DNA of 64,000 nt from Methanomicrobiales archaeon HGW-Methanomicrobiales-2 (GTDB taxonomy: Archaea; Halobacteriota; Methanomicrobia; Methanomicrobiales; Methanoculleaceae): the NCBI GenBank assembly GCA_002839645.1, contig PGYL01000008.1, positions 28,432 to 92,431 on the forward strand. Direction: 5' to 3'. Under the pieces are notes generated by a model that did not search any database, was not told the DNA's origin, and saw nothing but the letters and a program-made list of their open reading frames with translations. Below, one piece after another: positions 9,634 through 17,324 of the stretch; the first letter of the stretch is position 1; the number at the start of each line of letters is the position of its first letter. The position numbers and the translations under genes were made by a program.

Positions 9634-10307
9634 AACCGGACCGGGTCAGCACGGGGAGCCAGGCTCTCGACGACCTGCTCGGGGGCGGGCTTGAACGGCG
9701 GACGATCACCCAGATCTACGGCGAGTCCGCGAGCGGCAAGAGCACCTTCTGCCTGATGGCCGCGGTGGCCTCTCTCCGGGCCGGGAACTCGGTCGTCTAC
9801 ATCGACACCGAGGGGTTCTCGGTGGAGCGGTTTACGCAGATCGCCGGGACGGAAGCCGCAGAGTTCGCAGACCGGCTCTACCTCTTCGAGCCGATCGACT
9901 TTGCCCAGCAGGGGACAATGATCGCCGATGCGGAAGGGCTGCTCAAGGCGAGCGACCATGCCCCCATCGGACTGCTGGTGATGGACTCGGCCACCGCCCT
10001 CTACCGGACGGAACTCGATCTCGGGCGGGAGGCGTTGCGGAAGCTCCTGCACCACATGATAAAACTCCTCGGGCTTGCGAAGAAGTACAACATCCCGGTC
10101 CTGATCACCAACCAGATCTTCATGGATATCGAACGCGAACGGGTCTCCGGTCTCGGGGGGACGGCGCTCGAGCATCTCTCGAAGGCCATCGTGAGGCTCG
10201 AAAAGAAGGATAGTGTCCGGCGGGCCATGCTCAGGAAGCACCGGTCCCGGCCGGAAGGGCTCACGTTTGATTTTCTGATCACCGAGGACGGGATCAGAAA
10301 AGTATAG
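9630..10307 (+). CDS. radB: DNA repair and recombination protein RadB
   Basis: A 225-residue RecA/RadA paralogue of Euryarchaeota, lacking the N-terminal helix-hairpin-helix domain of RadA. It opens with STGSQALDDLLGGGLE. Walker A is GESASGKST (about residues 29-37), the Walker B strand is GLLVMDSATALYR, and the loop region NIPVLITNQIF and the GGTALEHLSK ATP-cap segment are present. RadB is thought to assist RadA-mediated strand exchange. The start overlaps the larC stop (ATGA). Its 3' end overlaps dapF, on the other strand, by 14 bp. Confidence 0.92.
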   Translation: MKPDRVSTGSQALDDLLGGGLERRTITQIYGESASGKSTFCLMAAVASLRAGNSVVYIDTEGFSVERFTQIAGTEAAEFADRLYLFEPIDFAQQGTMIADAEGLLKASDHAPIGLLVMDSATALYRTELDLGREALRKLLHHMIKLLGLAKKYNIPVLITNQIFMDIERERVSGLGGTALEHLSKAIVRLEKKDSVRRAMLRKHRSRPEGLTFDFLITEDGIRKV

Positions 10308-11115
10308 TGCCCTCAAAGACTGTTTCGGCGGGGCCTTCCATGGTGACGTCCTCGCCGAAGCGGATGACGAGCGGCCCGCCTTTTGTCTCGACCCTTACTG
10401 TCTCCCCGGCGTTGCCGAGGTGGCGGGCGACCGCTGCCGCCGCGGTGGCGCCTGTGCCGCAGCTTTCGGTCTCGCCCTCGACACCGCGCTCGAACGTCCG
10501 GATCCGGAGCACATCGCCGGCGGTCTCGACGAAGTTGACGTTCGCACCCTCAAGGAAGGAGGGGTGGTTCCGTATCGCGGGGCCGGCGGTGGCGATGTCG
10601 ACGGCGCCTATTTCTTTGACGAAGACAACGGCGTGAGGGACGCCGGTGTTCGCGGCATAGACGGTGAAGTTGCGGATCTCCTCTTTGTATTCGCCGTTCC
10701 CGGTGGCGGGGATGGCGTTCCGCTCGAACGCGGGCGCCGGCATCGTGATCGTCGCGGTGAACTCATCCTCCGCGTAGCCCATCGTCACCGCCACGATCCC
10801 GGCCCCGGTCTCGACCGAGCAGGATTCTTTGACGTAGCCGGCGTCATGGGCGTACTTCGCGAGGCACCGGATGCCGTTTCCGCACATCGCGGCCTCGCTC
10901 TCGTCGGGCTGCAAAAGCCGCATCCGGATGTCGGCGGCATCGGATGCCTGGAGGAAGAGGATGCCGTCGGCGCCGATGCCGAACCTGCGGTCGCAGTAGA
11001 GCGCCGCAAACGCTCCCTTCATCTCCTCGGGGATGGCTTCCTGTTCGAATTCGTCAATCAGAATAAAGTCGTTGCCGTTTCCCTGCAGTTTGGTAAATCC
11101 GATCTCCATCTCCAT
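10294..11115 (-). CDS. dapF: Diaminopimelate epimerase
   Basis: Converts LL- to meso-diaminopimelate in lysine biosynthesis using two cysteines. Both catalytic motifs are present: AMCGNGIRC and ESCGTGATAAA. FTKLQGNGNDF at the start is also typical. The 273-residue length is normal. A Met two codons downstream (MEIGFTK) is an alternative start. The gene is single on the minus strand and convergent with radB. Confidence 0.94.
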   Translation of the reverse strand: MEMEIGFTKLQGNGNDFILIDEFEQEAIPEEMKGAFAALYCDRRFGIGADGILFLQASDAADIRMRLLQPDESEAAMCGNGIRCLAKYAHDAGYVKESCSVETGAGIVAVTMGYAEDEFTATITMPAPAFERNAIPATGNGEYKEEIRNFTVYAANTGVPHAVVFVKEIGAVDIATAGPAIRNHPSFLEGANVNFVETAGDVLRIRTFERGVEGETESCGTGATAAAAVARHLGNAGETVRVETKGGPLVIRFGEDVTMEGPAETVFEGTILF

Positions 11116-11208
11116 AGTGTAGCCTCGCTAGTGTAGGTATTGGGAGCGGCGGGTGATAAACCGTGGTGGTTCGTGGGGGATGGGGTCCGGCAGGGGAGCG
11201 GTGCATCC

Positions 11209-11736
11209 TTATGGTTCCATTCGAGGACCGAGGACCGGCTCCGGCGGGGAAATGAACACCGTGAACTTCACCGGGATATCCTCAATCCCCATCTCCTTTG
11301 CCCGCGTATCAAGCATCGTATACACTGTTTCTATCGAGGAGACATTCTCCGGCGGAGGTGGGCCGTTCCAGATGCTCACCCGGAGATAGCCGTCAAGATC
11401 GTAGCCGAAACCGATGAGAGACCCGTTGGGATAGAGGTAGTCTTTCTGTATCCGATCTTCTATGGCGGTGGTGAAATTCTCCAGATCCGGAAGCGATGCG
11501 CTTTTTCCACCCTTCGAGAAGGGAAGCCCTCCGAGCGTGATGGTGATGGGCTCCTGCCTGTTCAGGCCGGCTTTGAGGCGCTCGACGTCCAATCCGGCGA
11601 GTGCCGGCTGATATGGCTGGAGTTTCGCGGCGGACGCTGCCGGCCCCTGATCCCGCAGGCCTTCGGAGAGGCACAGTCCTGCGGAGAGGCTGAGCACAAG
11701 GGCGAAAAGCAGTATCGGGACTGAAAATTTACTCAT
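11209..11736 (-). CDS. Hypothetical secreted or membrane-anchored protein
   Basis: A 175-residue protein with an N-terminal hydrophobic segment (VPILLFALVLSLSAGLCL) that could be a signal peptide or lipoprotein-like signal, and a soluble C-terminal part. The rest is predicted soluble, with an ITITLGGLPFSKGG segment and FTVFISPPEP near the end, and looks like a mixed alpha/beta extracellular domain. I do not recognise the family. It begins the run of exported proteins on the minus strand and lies near another hypothetical membrane-anchored protein in the same orientation. Confidence 0.6.
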   Translation of the reverse strand: MSKFSVPILLFALVLSLSAGLCLSEGLRDQGPAASAAKLQPYQPALAGLDVERLKAGLNRQEPITITLGGLPFSKGGKSASLPDLENFTTAIEDRIQKDYLYPNGSLIGFGYDLDGYLRVSIWNGPPPPENVSSIETVYTMLDTRAKEMGIEDIPVKFTVFISPPEPVLGPRMEP

Positions 11737-11829
11737 GACTATGCATCCTCATTTCGTTAACGGAAGAGCACCTGGTTCCCTCTGCACACCTGGTATTGGT
11801 GGAAAATACCCGTCACCGCGGTTCGGTCA

Positions 11830-12588
11830 TCAGGCATGCAACAAGGACTCCGCATCCCGGTATTCCACTGTCTCAGCCTTGCCAAGGTCACGAAGCGTGA
11901 ACAGCGTGCAGCAGTGGCTACTCTCTCCGGGGGCAGGCCCTCCTGATATACCGGTAGAACCGTCACTCGTTCTATTAAAGACGGCAATGTCATACCAGGG
12001 GTCATTTGTAGAGAACGCCACCCTCTCCAGGGGAACGACCTCACCCCGGTGCAGGGCAAAGAGGCTTCTGTACCATGCTTCATATGCCAGATCTCCATAC
12101 TGTGCATCGACCTCGATGATCAGCCCCGTGTTCTCGCCGGTCAGTTTCCGGTAAGGGATCCGTTCGATCTCAGAGAGGAGGACGAGCGGGTGCTCCCCTA
12201 CTGGTACTCTATCGACAGTCCAGGAATCCCAGGTCATGATGCTCATAGGGCTGACTCTAATCCGGTAGAATTGATGGAGATCTTCATTGTCTCCGTAGAA
12301 GCTCATATGCAACGATTTGATCGATCCGTCATCTGTGGCTACGAGCGTCAGGTCTCCAAGGACCGCTGTTGTGTTCTCGATGCCGGTCCACTCCTCTATG
12401 ATCGCCCACATCCCCGAGAGCGGGGTGCCATAGATATTCTGCGGAAGAGAGACTGCGGGGGGTCCGGGGTCATAAATGAGCACGGATATGGATAGAATCC
12501 CGGCGGCAGCGAACACAATGCAGATCGCCAGAGCGATGATTTTTTTCTGCTTATTTTGTGATGGGCCTTCGATCATCTTCACACTCAC
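11830..12588 (-). CDS. Hypothetical membrane-anchored extracellular protein
   Basis: A 252-residue protein with a short basic cytosolic start (QNKQKK), one transmembrane helix (IIALAICIVFAAAGILSISVL, about residues 16-37) and an extracytoplasmic domain of about 210 residues. No family is recognised. The Tyr/Trp-rich C-terminal half (DLAYEAWYRSLFAL, NDPWYDIAVFN) suggests a beta-rich fold. It is about 40 bp downstream of the secreted protein gene at 12626 in the same direction, so the two may be co-transcribed. Confidence 0.6.
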   Translation of the reverse strand: MSVKMIEGPSQNKQKKIIALAICIVFAAAGILSISVLIYDPGPPAVSLPQNIYGTPLSGMWAIIEEWTGIENTTAVLGDLTLVATDDGSIKSLHMSFYGDNEDLHQFYRIRVSPMSIMTWDSWTVDRVPVGEHPLVLLSEIERIPYRKLTGENTGLIIEVDAQYGDLAYEAWYRSLFALHRGEVVPLERVAFSTNDPWYDIAVFNRTSDGSTGISGGPAPGESSHCCTLFTLRDLGKAETVEYRDAESLLHA

Positions 12589-12625
12589 AGCATATTAAAA
12601 AAGATATGTTTCACCTACTCAACCA

Positions 12626-13669
12626 TCAATACTGGAAATTAATGTTCCAAGTATGGCTTAATGTATGGTAAGTGGTCACTCCATTGTAGAATTGCCCGTC
12701 GGCCTGAAGATTCAAGATCCTGTACGTGCCACTGCTGTGCTGACTCACTGAACCGACGCTCCCTGGTTTCATACCCCCAGTCGTTTCTTTCGCATCATCG
12801 CTGTTGAAGAACATCTCCCACTTTGCTTTCTCGGTGCCAGTGCTGCTCCGGTCGTACGTCGTCACTTCGGGTTGATCGTAACTCCAGCTCCATGTTGCTG
12901 AAGCGCCTCCGGTGCCCCCCGTTATGGATACCCCGATTGTTTGTGCTCCCGTTTTGGTTCCAAGAGGATCCCACTCATACAGTTCGGGGCTACCGAATGT
13001 TCCTGCAGACCAATCGTGTAGCATAGTCCCCATTCTATTCTTCCATGAGATCATCTCAAAAGCCTGACAACCTGGCTCCATGGCAAAAATCTGTTTGATC
13101 GCAAACCAATCTTTCGTACTGTCTCCATCGTTTGACAACTGTTGAAGTTCATAATTGTCCGTCACACCACCATACGGGCTCAGATAGTAGTCACCGGTCA
13201 TGAGACCAATTGTTACCCACTCAGCACTAGCCAGTGCTCCTGCTTGCTCAGCAACCGCAAGTTGTGGATTGACAATATTTGAGTCATACCATTCCTGTGC
13301 TTTCTTCTGGATGATGGAAACAGATTCCTCATCACCTGCAAGCCCGACGTACTGAACAGGGACTCCACGAGCGTCAAGAGTGAAACCATAGGCCACGATT
13401 TCGGCGCCTTCGGGCACAACTGGATCGGCCAATACGAGTGGCGCATGACTTTCGGTCCTCTGTTGGGAGTTGTCGATCACGCTCTCCCTCATCTCTTTCA
13501 AGTCACTCAGAGTTATCGGATTTGTGAAATCTGTAACTCTGTAAACTGACGAAACATCACTGTTTCCGGTGTTTATCGACGTTGCGCTCACCGCAGGCGC
13601 CACAACCATACTCACCAGAAACACGGCGAGGAGCCCAGAAAGTGCCCGCATTCCAATCTTTCCATTCAT
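12626..13669 (-). CDS. Secreted protein of unknown function
   Basis: About 347 residues. The start is placed at MNGKIGMRAL because a clear signal peptide follows (LLAVFLVSMVVAPAVSA) and GGAGG-like GGAGGAAAATGAA lies just upstream; a longer frame to 13768 would bury the signal. The mature part has a helical N-terminal segment (TLSDLKEMRESVID) and a Gly/Ser/Trp/Tyr-rich C-terminal half (GGASATWSWSYDQPEV, HTLSHTWNINFQY) that looks like a beta-sandwich. The coding sequence is AT-richer than flanking housekeeping genes, suggesting transfer. A structured leader and shared promoter motif lie upstream. Confidence 0.65.
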   Translation of the reverse strand: MNGKIGMRALSGLLAVFLVSMVVAPAVSATSINTGNSDVSSVYRVTDFTNPITLSDLKEMRESVIDNSQQRTESHAPLVLADPVVPEGAEIVAYGFTLDARGVPVQYVGLAGDEESVSIIQKKAQEWYDSNIVNPQLAVAEQAGALASAEWVTIGLMTGDYYLSPYGGVTDNYELQQLSNDGDSTKDWFAIKQIFAMEPGCQAFEMISWKNRMGTMLHDWSAGTFGSPELYEWDPLGTKTGAQTIGVSITGGTGGASATWSWSYDQPEVTTYDRSSTGTEKAKWEMFFNSDDAKETTGGMKPGSVGSVSQHSSGTYRILNLQADGQFYNGVTTYHTLSHTWNINFQY

Positions 13670-13830
13670 TTCATTTTCCTCCGATAACTCCCGGAGGCAG
13701 GAGAGGCATACCTTCAAGTACGGGAAGCGCACACATTCCCTTTGCCTCCGGGCGCGCGGGACGTTCACCCATCCGATTCGCTACTGGCCGGGTGAACCTC
13801 CGCACTGGTGCAGGCGCTGCCTGCGGCACC
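13670..13830 (-). promoter_or_regulatory. Highly structured putative mRNA leader
   Basis: Between the predicted transcription start (about 13829) and the start codon at 13669, three inverted repeats are perfect. GCAGGC-GCT-GCCTGC lies at 13810-13824. GTTCACCC pairs with GGGTGAAC (13763-13770 and 13790-13797). CCCGGAGGCA pairs with TGCCTCCGGG (13690-13699 and 13743-13752). The last stem ends about 10 bp before the ribosome site, so folding could affect translation. It matches no riboswitch I know. Confidence 0.45.
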
Positions 13831-13852
13831 TACGATTGAGAACTCAACGTCC

Positions 13853-13884
13853 CTCTATATCCCTTTTCCGGCCCAATCAGCTAC
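13853..13884 (-). promoter_or_regulatory. Promoter with GTAGC-N4-TGGGCCGGAAAA motif
   Basis: On the minus strand: GTAGC, four bases, TGGGCCGGAAAA, then TATA box ATATAGAG at 13853-13860. The same order and spacing occur in both arms of the divergent promoter at 15575-15647. It would start a transcript near 13829 leading to the secreted protein gene at 12626. Confidence 0.5.
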
Positions 13885-14246
13885 ACGTCGAGGCGTTTCA
13901 ATCCATTTTGCCCCAAAGCATGCCGCAGCCGGCCGGGGCCTGCGTTGCACCGGCCGATAAGGGAACCTGCATGGCAGGGGAGACTCGGTGCTTTGGGGTC
14001 GTGCCTGCCCGGTAGGGAAGGGTTCCGGACGACATCCTGCTTGGCAGCAGCGCACGATCCCGACCGAGCCGTGCGCTGAGCGCTGTGGCTCCCGATCGAG
14101 ACTCGGGTTTCGGCTGCAAGTGATCCCGGCGACACGCATCTACGCGTCGGGTCCGCGAGAGCGACTCCATATCCGAACGTAACCCCTACAGTCCGGGAGC
14201 CGGGGAGGCGCCAAACGACGGAGGGCAAACACCTTGTCGCCGGGAC
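13885..14246. other. Intergenic stretch without a supported gene
   Basis: About 360 bp between the promoter at 13853 and the end of the regulator gene. It holds short open frames on the minus strand, but their composition (Arg/Ser/Pro/Gly-rich, no motif, no ribosome site) is that of chance frames in GC-rich DNA. A single GTTTCAATCC at 13895 is not repeated. It may be decayed sequence. Confidence 0.4.
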
Positions 14247-15062
14247 CTAACCTGATAGGACCTCGTGGCCCTTTGCGGCAGGATAACTCCCCGTGCCGGG
14301 ATGCCTGGAAACGGGGAGGTCTCCCGTATACCGGTTGAGAAATTCCCGTGCGCCCCCGAAGAGCCTGTAGCGGACAAACCGCCCGTCCCTCTCTGCGGTG
14401 ACGATCCCTTCTGCCTCGAACTCCTGCATGTGCCGGGAGATCGTAGGGCCGGAGAGCCCGAGCCGTTCTGCGACATCACTCCGGGTTGTGTCCGGGGCTT
14501 CGAGGAGATGCGTGAGTATCGTCCGGGAGGGTTCTTCCTGCAGGCTGATGAGAATGCGCTGTTCTAAGTCAGTATACCTCTGGTTCCGGGCGAAGTGCCC
14601 GGTGCGGTTCCGGTGGTCCACGGCGGCCACCTTGCCTTCCCGGATGAGCAGATCGAGGTGGTATCGGAGCCGCCCTCGCGATGCACCCGTCAACTCACTG
14701 AGTTCCCCGGCACCGGCACCCGGGTTGGCGACGATCTGCCGGTAAAGGTCGCTCCGGAAGTCGTCGTCGAGGACGGTGCGCTTTGTTATCCGCCGGAACC
14801 CGAATGGCAGGAGGACGCTGAGAATGTAGAAGAGTTCGCCGGGGAAGAAGCATGCGGGGAGAACCAGGAGTATGAAGTTGAGGAGCATCACCCGGGGCGG
14901 TAGGTCCCAGAATGTGTTCTCCTCGAAATCATGCATCTCGCCGGGGTACTCCTCCGTCACCGGTTCGACCGTGTAACCGGCGGTTGCCGTGCCCGGGAGT
15001 GCAAGGCCTGCGAGGGCCACGGCAGCGAGAAGAATGGAAAAGATCCGGCTCCACCGCACCAT
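14247..15062 (-). CDS. Membrane-anchored regulator with two winged-helix domains
   Basis: About 271 residues with start at MVRWSRIF; the frame is open further upstream but would precede the signal-like helix. It has an N-terminal signal/TM helix (FSILLAAVALAGLALPGTATAG), a short outside segment and a second hydrophobic region (MLLNFILLVLPACFFPGELFYILSVLL cut by a Pro). Two DNA-binding winged-helix units follow (about 100-160: AGAGELSELTGASRGRLRYHLDLL; 165-235: RSDVAERLGLSGPTISRHM). This type is common in Methanomicrobia and suits direct signal-to-promoter control. It lies 40 bp after the PPC-like gene, probably in the same transcript, and could control the promoter motif found there. Confidence 0.75.
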   Translation of the reverse strand: MVRWSRIFSILLAAVALAGLALPGTATAGYTVEPVTEEYPGEMHDFEENTFWDLPPRVMLLNFILLVLPACFFPGELFYILSVLLPFGFRRITKRTVLDDDFRSDLYRQIVANPGAGAGELSELTGASRGRLRYHLDLLIREGKVAAVDHRNRTGHFARNQRYTDLEQRILISLQEEPSRTILTHLLEAPDTTRSDVAERLGLSGPTISRHMQEFEAEGIVTAERDGRFVRYRLFGGAREFLNRYTGDLPVSRHPGTGSYPAAKGHEVLSG

Positions 15063-15102
15063 ACCGGATCGTCGCCGGAAGAGGTGTTCAACGTTTCGAT
15101 AT

Positions 15103-15546
15103 TCACCGCCAGGTGATCGTGTAGTCCTCGGTCCCGGCCACGTCGTCCCCGTAGACCGCAAACTGCCATGTCCCGGGGTACAGACCGTTTGAATCCCGTA
15201 TACGGACGTATATCCTTCCGTTCACGCCATCGTATGCATCATAATACGGCCCGATTACGGAATCCGGTGCGTAAATTGTCAATCTAAGCGAGTCGGACGA
15301 GTCGCCCCAGTTCAGGTCGACGATGAGTTCCGTTTTGCCTGCGGCAACATTGGTCGAGTACCAGTCCGTCTCGCCCTGCGCAATGCTGCCGATGTTCATA
15401 GGCATGAACAGCGGGTTGTCTTCGGGCATCGTGTCCCCGGCCGGGGTTACGATGTAGGTGTGACTCCCTGTCTCCTGCGCTCCAACGGCCGGGACCAGCA
15501 GCGCCGCGATGATCATGATAATTGTTGCGAATCTGTCGAGCTTCAT
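15103..15546 (-). CDS. Small secreted protein with PPC-like (pre-peptidase C-terminal) beta-sandwich
   Basis: A 147-residue protein with a signal peptide (TIIMIIAALLVPAVGA). One domain resembles the PPC family: DTMPEDNPLF, QGETDWYSTNV, DLNWGDSSDSLRLTIYAPD, and a C-terminal PGTWQFAVYGDD ending in DYTITW. PPC domains are usually appended to secreted proteases or surface proteins; here the domain stands alone. It is the first gene of the transcript that also holds the membrane-bound regulator, so it may serve as an extracellular sensing partner. That role is inference. Confidence 0.7.
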   Translation of the reverse strand: MKLDRFATIIMIIAALLVPAVGAQETGSHTYIVTPAGDTMPEDNPLFMPMNIGSIAQGETDWYSTNVAAGKTELIVDLNWGDSSDSLRLTIYAPDSVIGPYYDAYDGVNGRIYVRIRDSNGLYPGTWQFAVYGDDVAGTEDYTITWR

Positions 15547-15574
15547 AGAGCATCGTAGAGGAGTTTCTAAAACG

Positions 15575-15647
15575 TCTATATGTCTTTTACGGCCACCGAA
15601 GCTACATGTCGCGCGATCCGTAGCTGCAGTGGCCGTAAACTATATCA
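15575..15647. promoter_or_regulatory. Divergent promoter with 20-bp inverted repeat
   Basis: Arms at 15586-15605 and 15620-15639 are inverted copies: GTAGC, four bases, GTGGCCGTAAA, reading outward in both directions, with a 14-bp spacer. Each arm is followed within 3 bp by a TATA box: CATATAGA on the minus strand (15575-15582) for the PPC/regulator transcript, and CTATATCA on the plus strand (15640-15647) for the transcript towards 15835. The layout fits an activator or BRE-linked operator bound at both arms. Confidence 0.6.
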
Positions 15648-15673
15648 AACCCCGTCCCCTGACAAAACAGCGT

Positions 15674-15783
15674 GGATGCCGGAACGGTATCCTGCGGGGA
15701 CCGGGGAACTCGATTGGCGTCGTGTCCCGGACCCCACAGCGTGCCCGGAGGGCAATAGGGCTGTTGGCTGCCATCGGGGATAG
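15674..15783 (+). pseudogene. 5' hairpin element plus remnant of a small membrane protein gene
   Basis: About 4 bp after the predicted start of transcription comes a hairpin, GGATGCCG-GAA-CGGTATCC (15674-15692), then a stretch matching 20848-20878, including CGATTGGCGTCGTG. An open frame from the ATG at 15676 reads MPERYPAG and reaches LDWRR, the same residues that precede the membrane helix of the gene at 20785, but here no helix follows and it stops at 15783. It may be a decayed paralogue, or a leader element of the gene at 15835. Confidence 0.45.
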
Positions 15784-15834
15784 CCGTTGCGGCTCCGTGG
15801 TCGTCCCGGGTATGCATAAAGGAGGAATGGAACC

Positions 15835-16845
15835 ATGAAAAGGAAATCCCTTTCCGGAATCAGCGCCCTCATCGTGGCGCTGCTGTTCGTCGGTGCGATC
15901 TTCGTGCCGGCGGTGAGTGCGGATGAGAACAACCTGGATGCTGTTTGGTCCTCTGAAGGCAATCTGGTGGGCCAGAATGTAGAATTGGCGAGAAATCCCT
16001 ATCTCTTTGACAGTATGGGAAACAGGTTAAGTGACAAAGAAATTTCTCAAATGATCGAAACGATGCCCGCGGTAACGTATCTTGATGGCATGGACGAAGA
16101 GAAGAGTAAAGAAATCTCAGAAAGACTTAGTCAGTTGCATAAATATCGATCTGTTACAATGGATAACAACGTAGATGTCTCCTTACGATCTACGCAGGCA
16201 CAGGCAGACTCGGGCATTAGAATTAATGAGCATCACTATAATGGGATCAGCGGTTACAACCATCCTGGGAACTTGGAAGTATCTTCCAGTGGAACGGCAT
16301 ATCATTATTTGACATCTCACATTGGTAAGGAACTCAGTGGAACCCCTACTTGGATTGAGGTAGGTGTGACAAAGCAGTCCCCAGCAGTTGGAGGCGATCC
16401 TTCTGAATATGTTGTGTTCACGTACGATAGTACGGCACCGGAAGGGGAGCAGTATATCGCTCATCAAACGTTTACAAGCGGATCGAGTGATTACGGCTTT
16501 GAAATCTACATCAGCACATCACAAGCGTCTGAGGGATACCCATACATGCTACTGTGGCAGGGTACAGTCATTAGAACAGGACATGTGCCTTTTTGTTTTG
16601 GGGATGTAGATGAAAACCATGAATACTTTGCCTTAAATGGTAATTCTTTTACTCCTGTATCCGAGGCATACTTTTGCAGCTCATATCTGTATACCAGTTA
16701 CAGTTCCAATACGTTATGGTGGAACAGCAACCTTCAGGATAGTACAGTTTCTCACCTTGTAGGTTGTTCTGCAGGAACGCCAGAGTTGGATTTTGCTGTT
16801 CCTTGGTGGTCACAGGCGTATCAGGTTAGGTCATGGATCGTATGA
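15835..16845 (+). CDS. Secreted protein of unknown function, AT-rich coding sequence
   Basis: A 336-residue protein with a signal peptide (ISALIVALLFVGAIFVPAVSA) after AAAGGAGG. The N-terminal 110 residues are charged and helical. The remainder is rich in Ser, Thr, Tyr and Trp (HHYNGISGYNHPGN, DFAVPWWSQAYQV) and has Cys residues in the last third, suggesting an extracellular beta-rich domain with disulfides. Codon use from about 15950 onward is clearly AT-richer than the neighbours (AGA, TTA, AAA codons), a sign of recent transfer. The stop overlaps the start of the small gene at 16833. The family is not recognised. Confidence 0.65.
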   Translation: MKRKSLSGISALIVALLFVGAIFVPAVSADENNLDAVWSSEGNLVGQNVELARNPYLFDSMGNRLSDKEISQMIETMPAVTYLDGMDEEKSKEISERLSQLHKYRSVTMDNNVDVSLRSTQAQADSGIRINEHHYNGISGYNHPGNLEVSSSGTAYHYLTSHIGKELSGTPTWIEVGVTKQSPAVGGDPSEYVVFTYDSTAPEGEQYIAHQTFTSGSSDYGFEIYISTSQASEGYPYMLLWQGTVIRTGHVPFCFGDVDENHEYFALNGNSFTPVSEAYFCSSYLYTSYSSNTLWWNSNLQDSTVSHLVGCSAGTPELDFAVPWWSQAYQVRSWIV

Positions 16846-17252
16846 GTAAGCTGATGGCTGGTCTCCTAATTCTAACCTTTTTTGTGGGAGTTGGGGTTGG
16901 ATACCTGATTCCAATACAGAGTGAGCCCTACGAAGCAGGGATAGCAGGTAAATGTCCCACTGAAATAACATCCCTTGAGGCATTAACTATAGCGCTTCAC
17001 GACCCAGAGGTCGTCGGGCTGCTGGATAGTAAGAGCATCGATATGATCGCGTTCTCAAAAGGCTCTTACAGCGAGAGAGGTGTGAATTTCACCCAGATCG
17101 TCTTCCATCCCCGGGACCCAAACCCCGACGATCGCATGACCACCTCGATGATCGTCGTTCAGATCAACAAGTCGTGCATGGTTTCTGCCGCTTATGAAAC
17201 ATATCCGTCGTATATCCCCGAGATCGCCACGGAGACCCGGGAAGCGTCTTGA
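16833..17252 (+). CDS. Small membrane-anchored protein, paralogue of the gene at 21405
   Basis: A 139-residue protein with one N-terminal helix (LMAGLLILTFFVGVGVGYLI) and an outside domain. It matches the protein at 21405 throughout. Shared segments include CPTEITSLEALTIALHD, a D-x-I-A-F-S stretch, TQIVFHPRDPNPDD and CMVSAAYETYPSYIPE; both cysteines are conserved. The start at 16833, overlapping the previous stop, is supported because the paralogue has the same M-D-x-M opening. Function unknown. The two copies flank the three ABC-2 permease genes, which suggests a common origin or role. Confidence 0.7.
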   Translation: MDRMSKLMAGLLILTFFVGVGVGYLIPIQSEPYEAGIAGKCPTEITSLEALTIALHDPEVVGLLDSKSIDMIAFSKGSYSERGVNFTQIVFHPRDPNPDDRMTTSMIVVQINKSCMVSAAYETYPSYIPEIATETREAS

Positions 17253-17286
17253 ACTGCACGTGGATCTCGTGACTCCGGTCAACGCT

Positions 17287-17296
17287 CCAGTATACC
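17287..17296 (+). promoter_or_regulatory. TATA box before the permease array
   Basis: CCAGTATACC centred about 34 bp before the ATG at 17325; it would give a leader of roughly 8 bases for the three-permease transcript. Confidence 0.35.
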
Positions 17297-17324
17297 GTGT
17301 TCCCGGCACCCGTAGCGTGAGAAT

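Noticed and set aside
13895..13904. GTTTCAATCC, a piece of many CRISPR repeats
   Set aside because: It occurs once, with no repeat-spacer pattern and no cas genes in the window.
13881..14228. Possible small protein in the 13.9-14.2 kb gap
   Set aside because: Three overlapping minus-strand frames of similar length and random composition; no motif or ribosome site.
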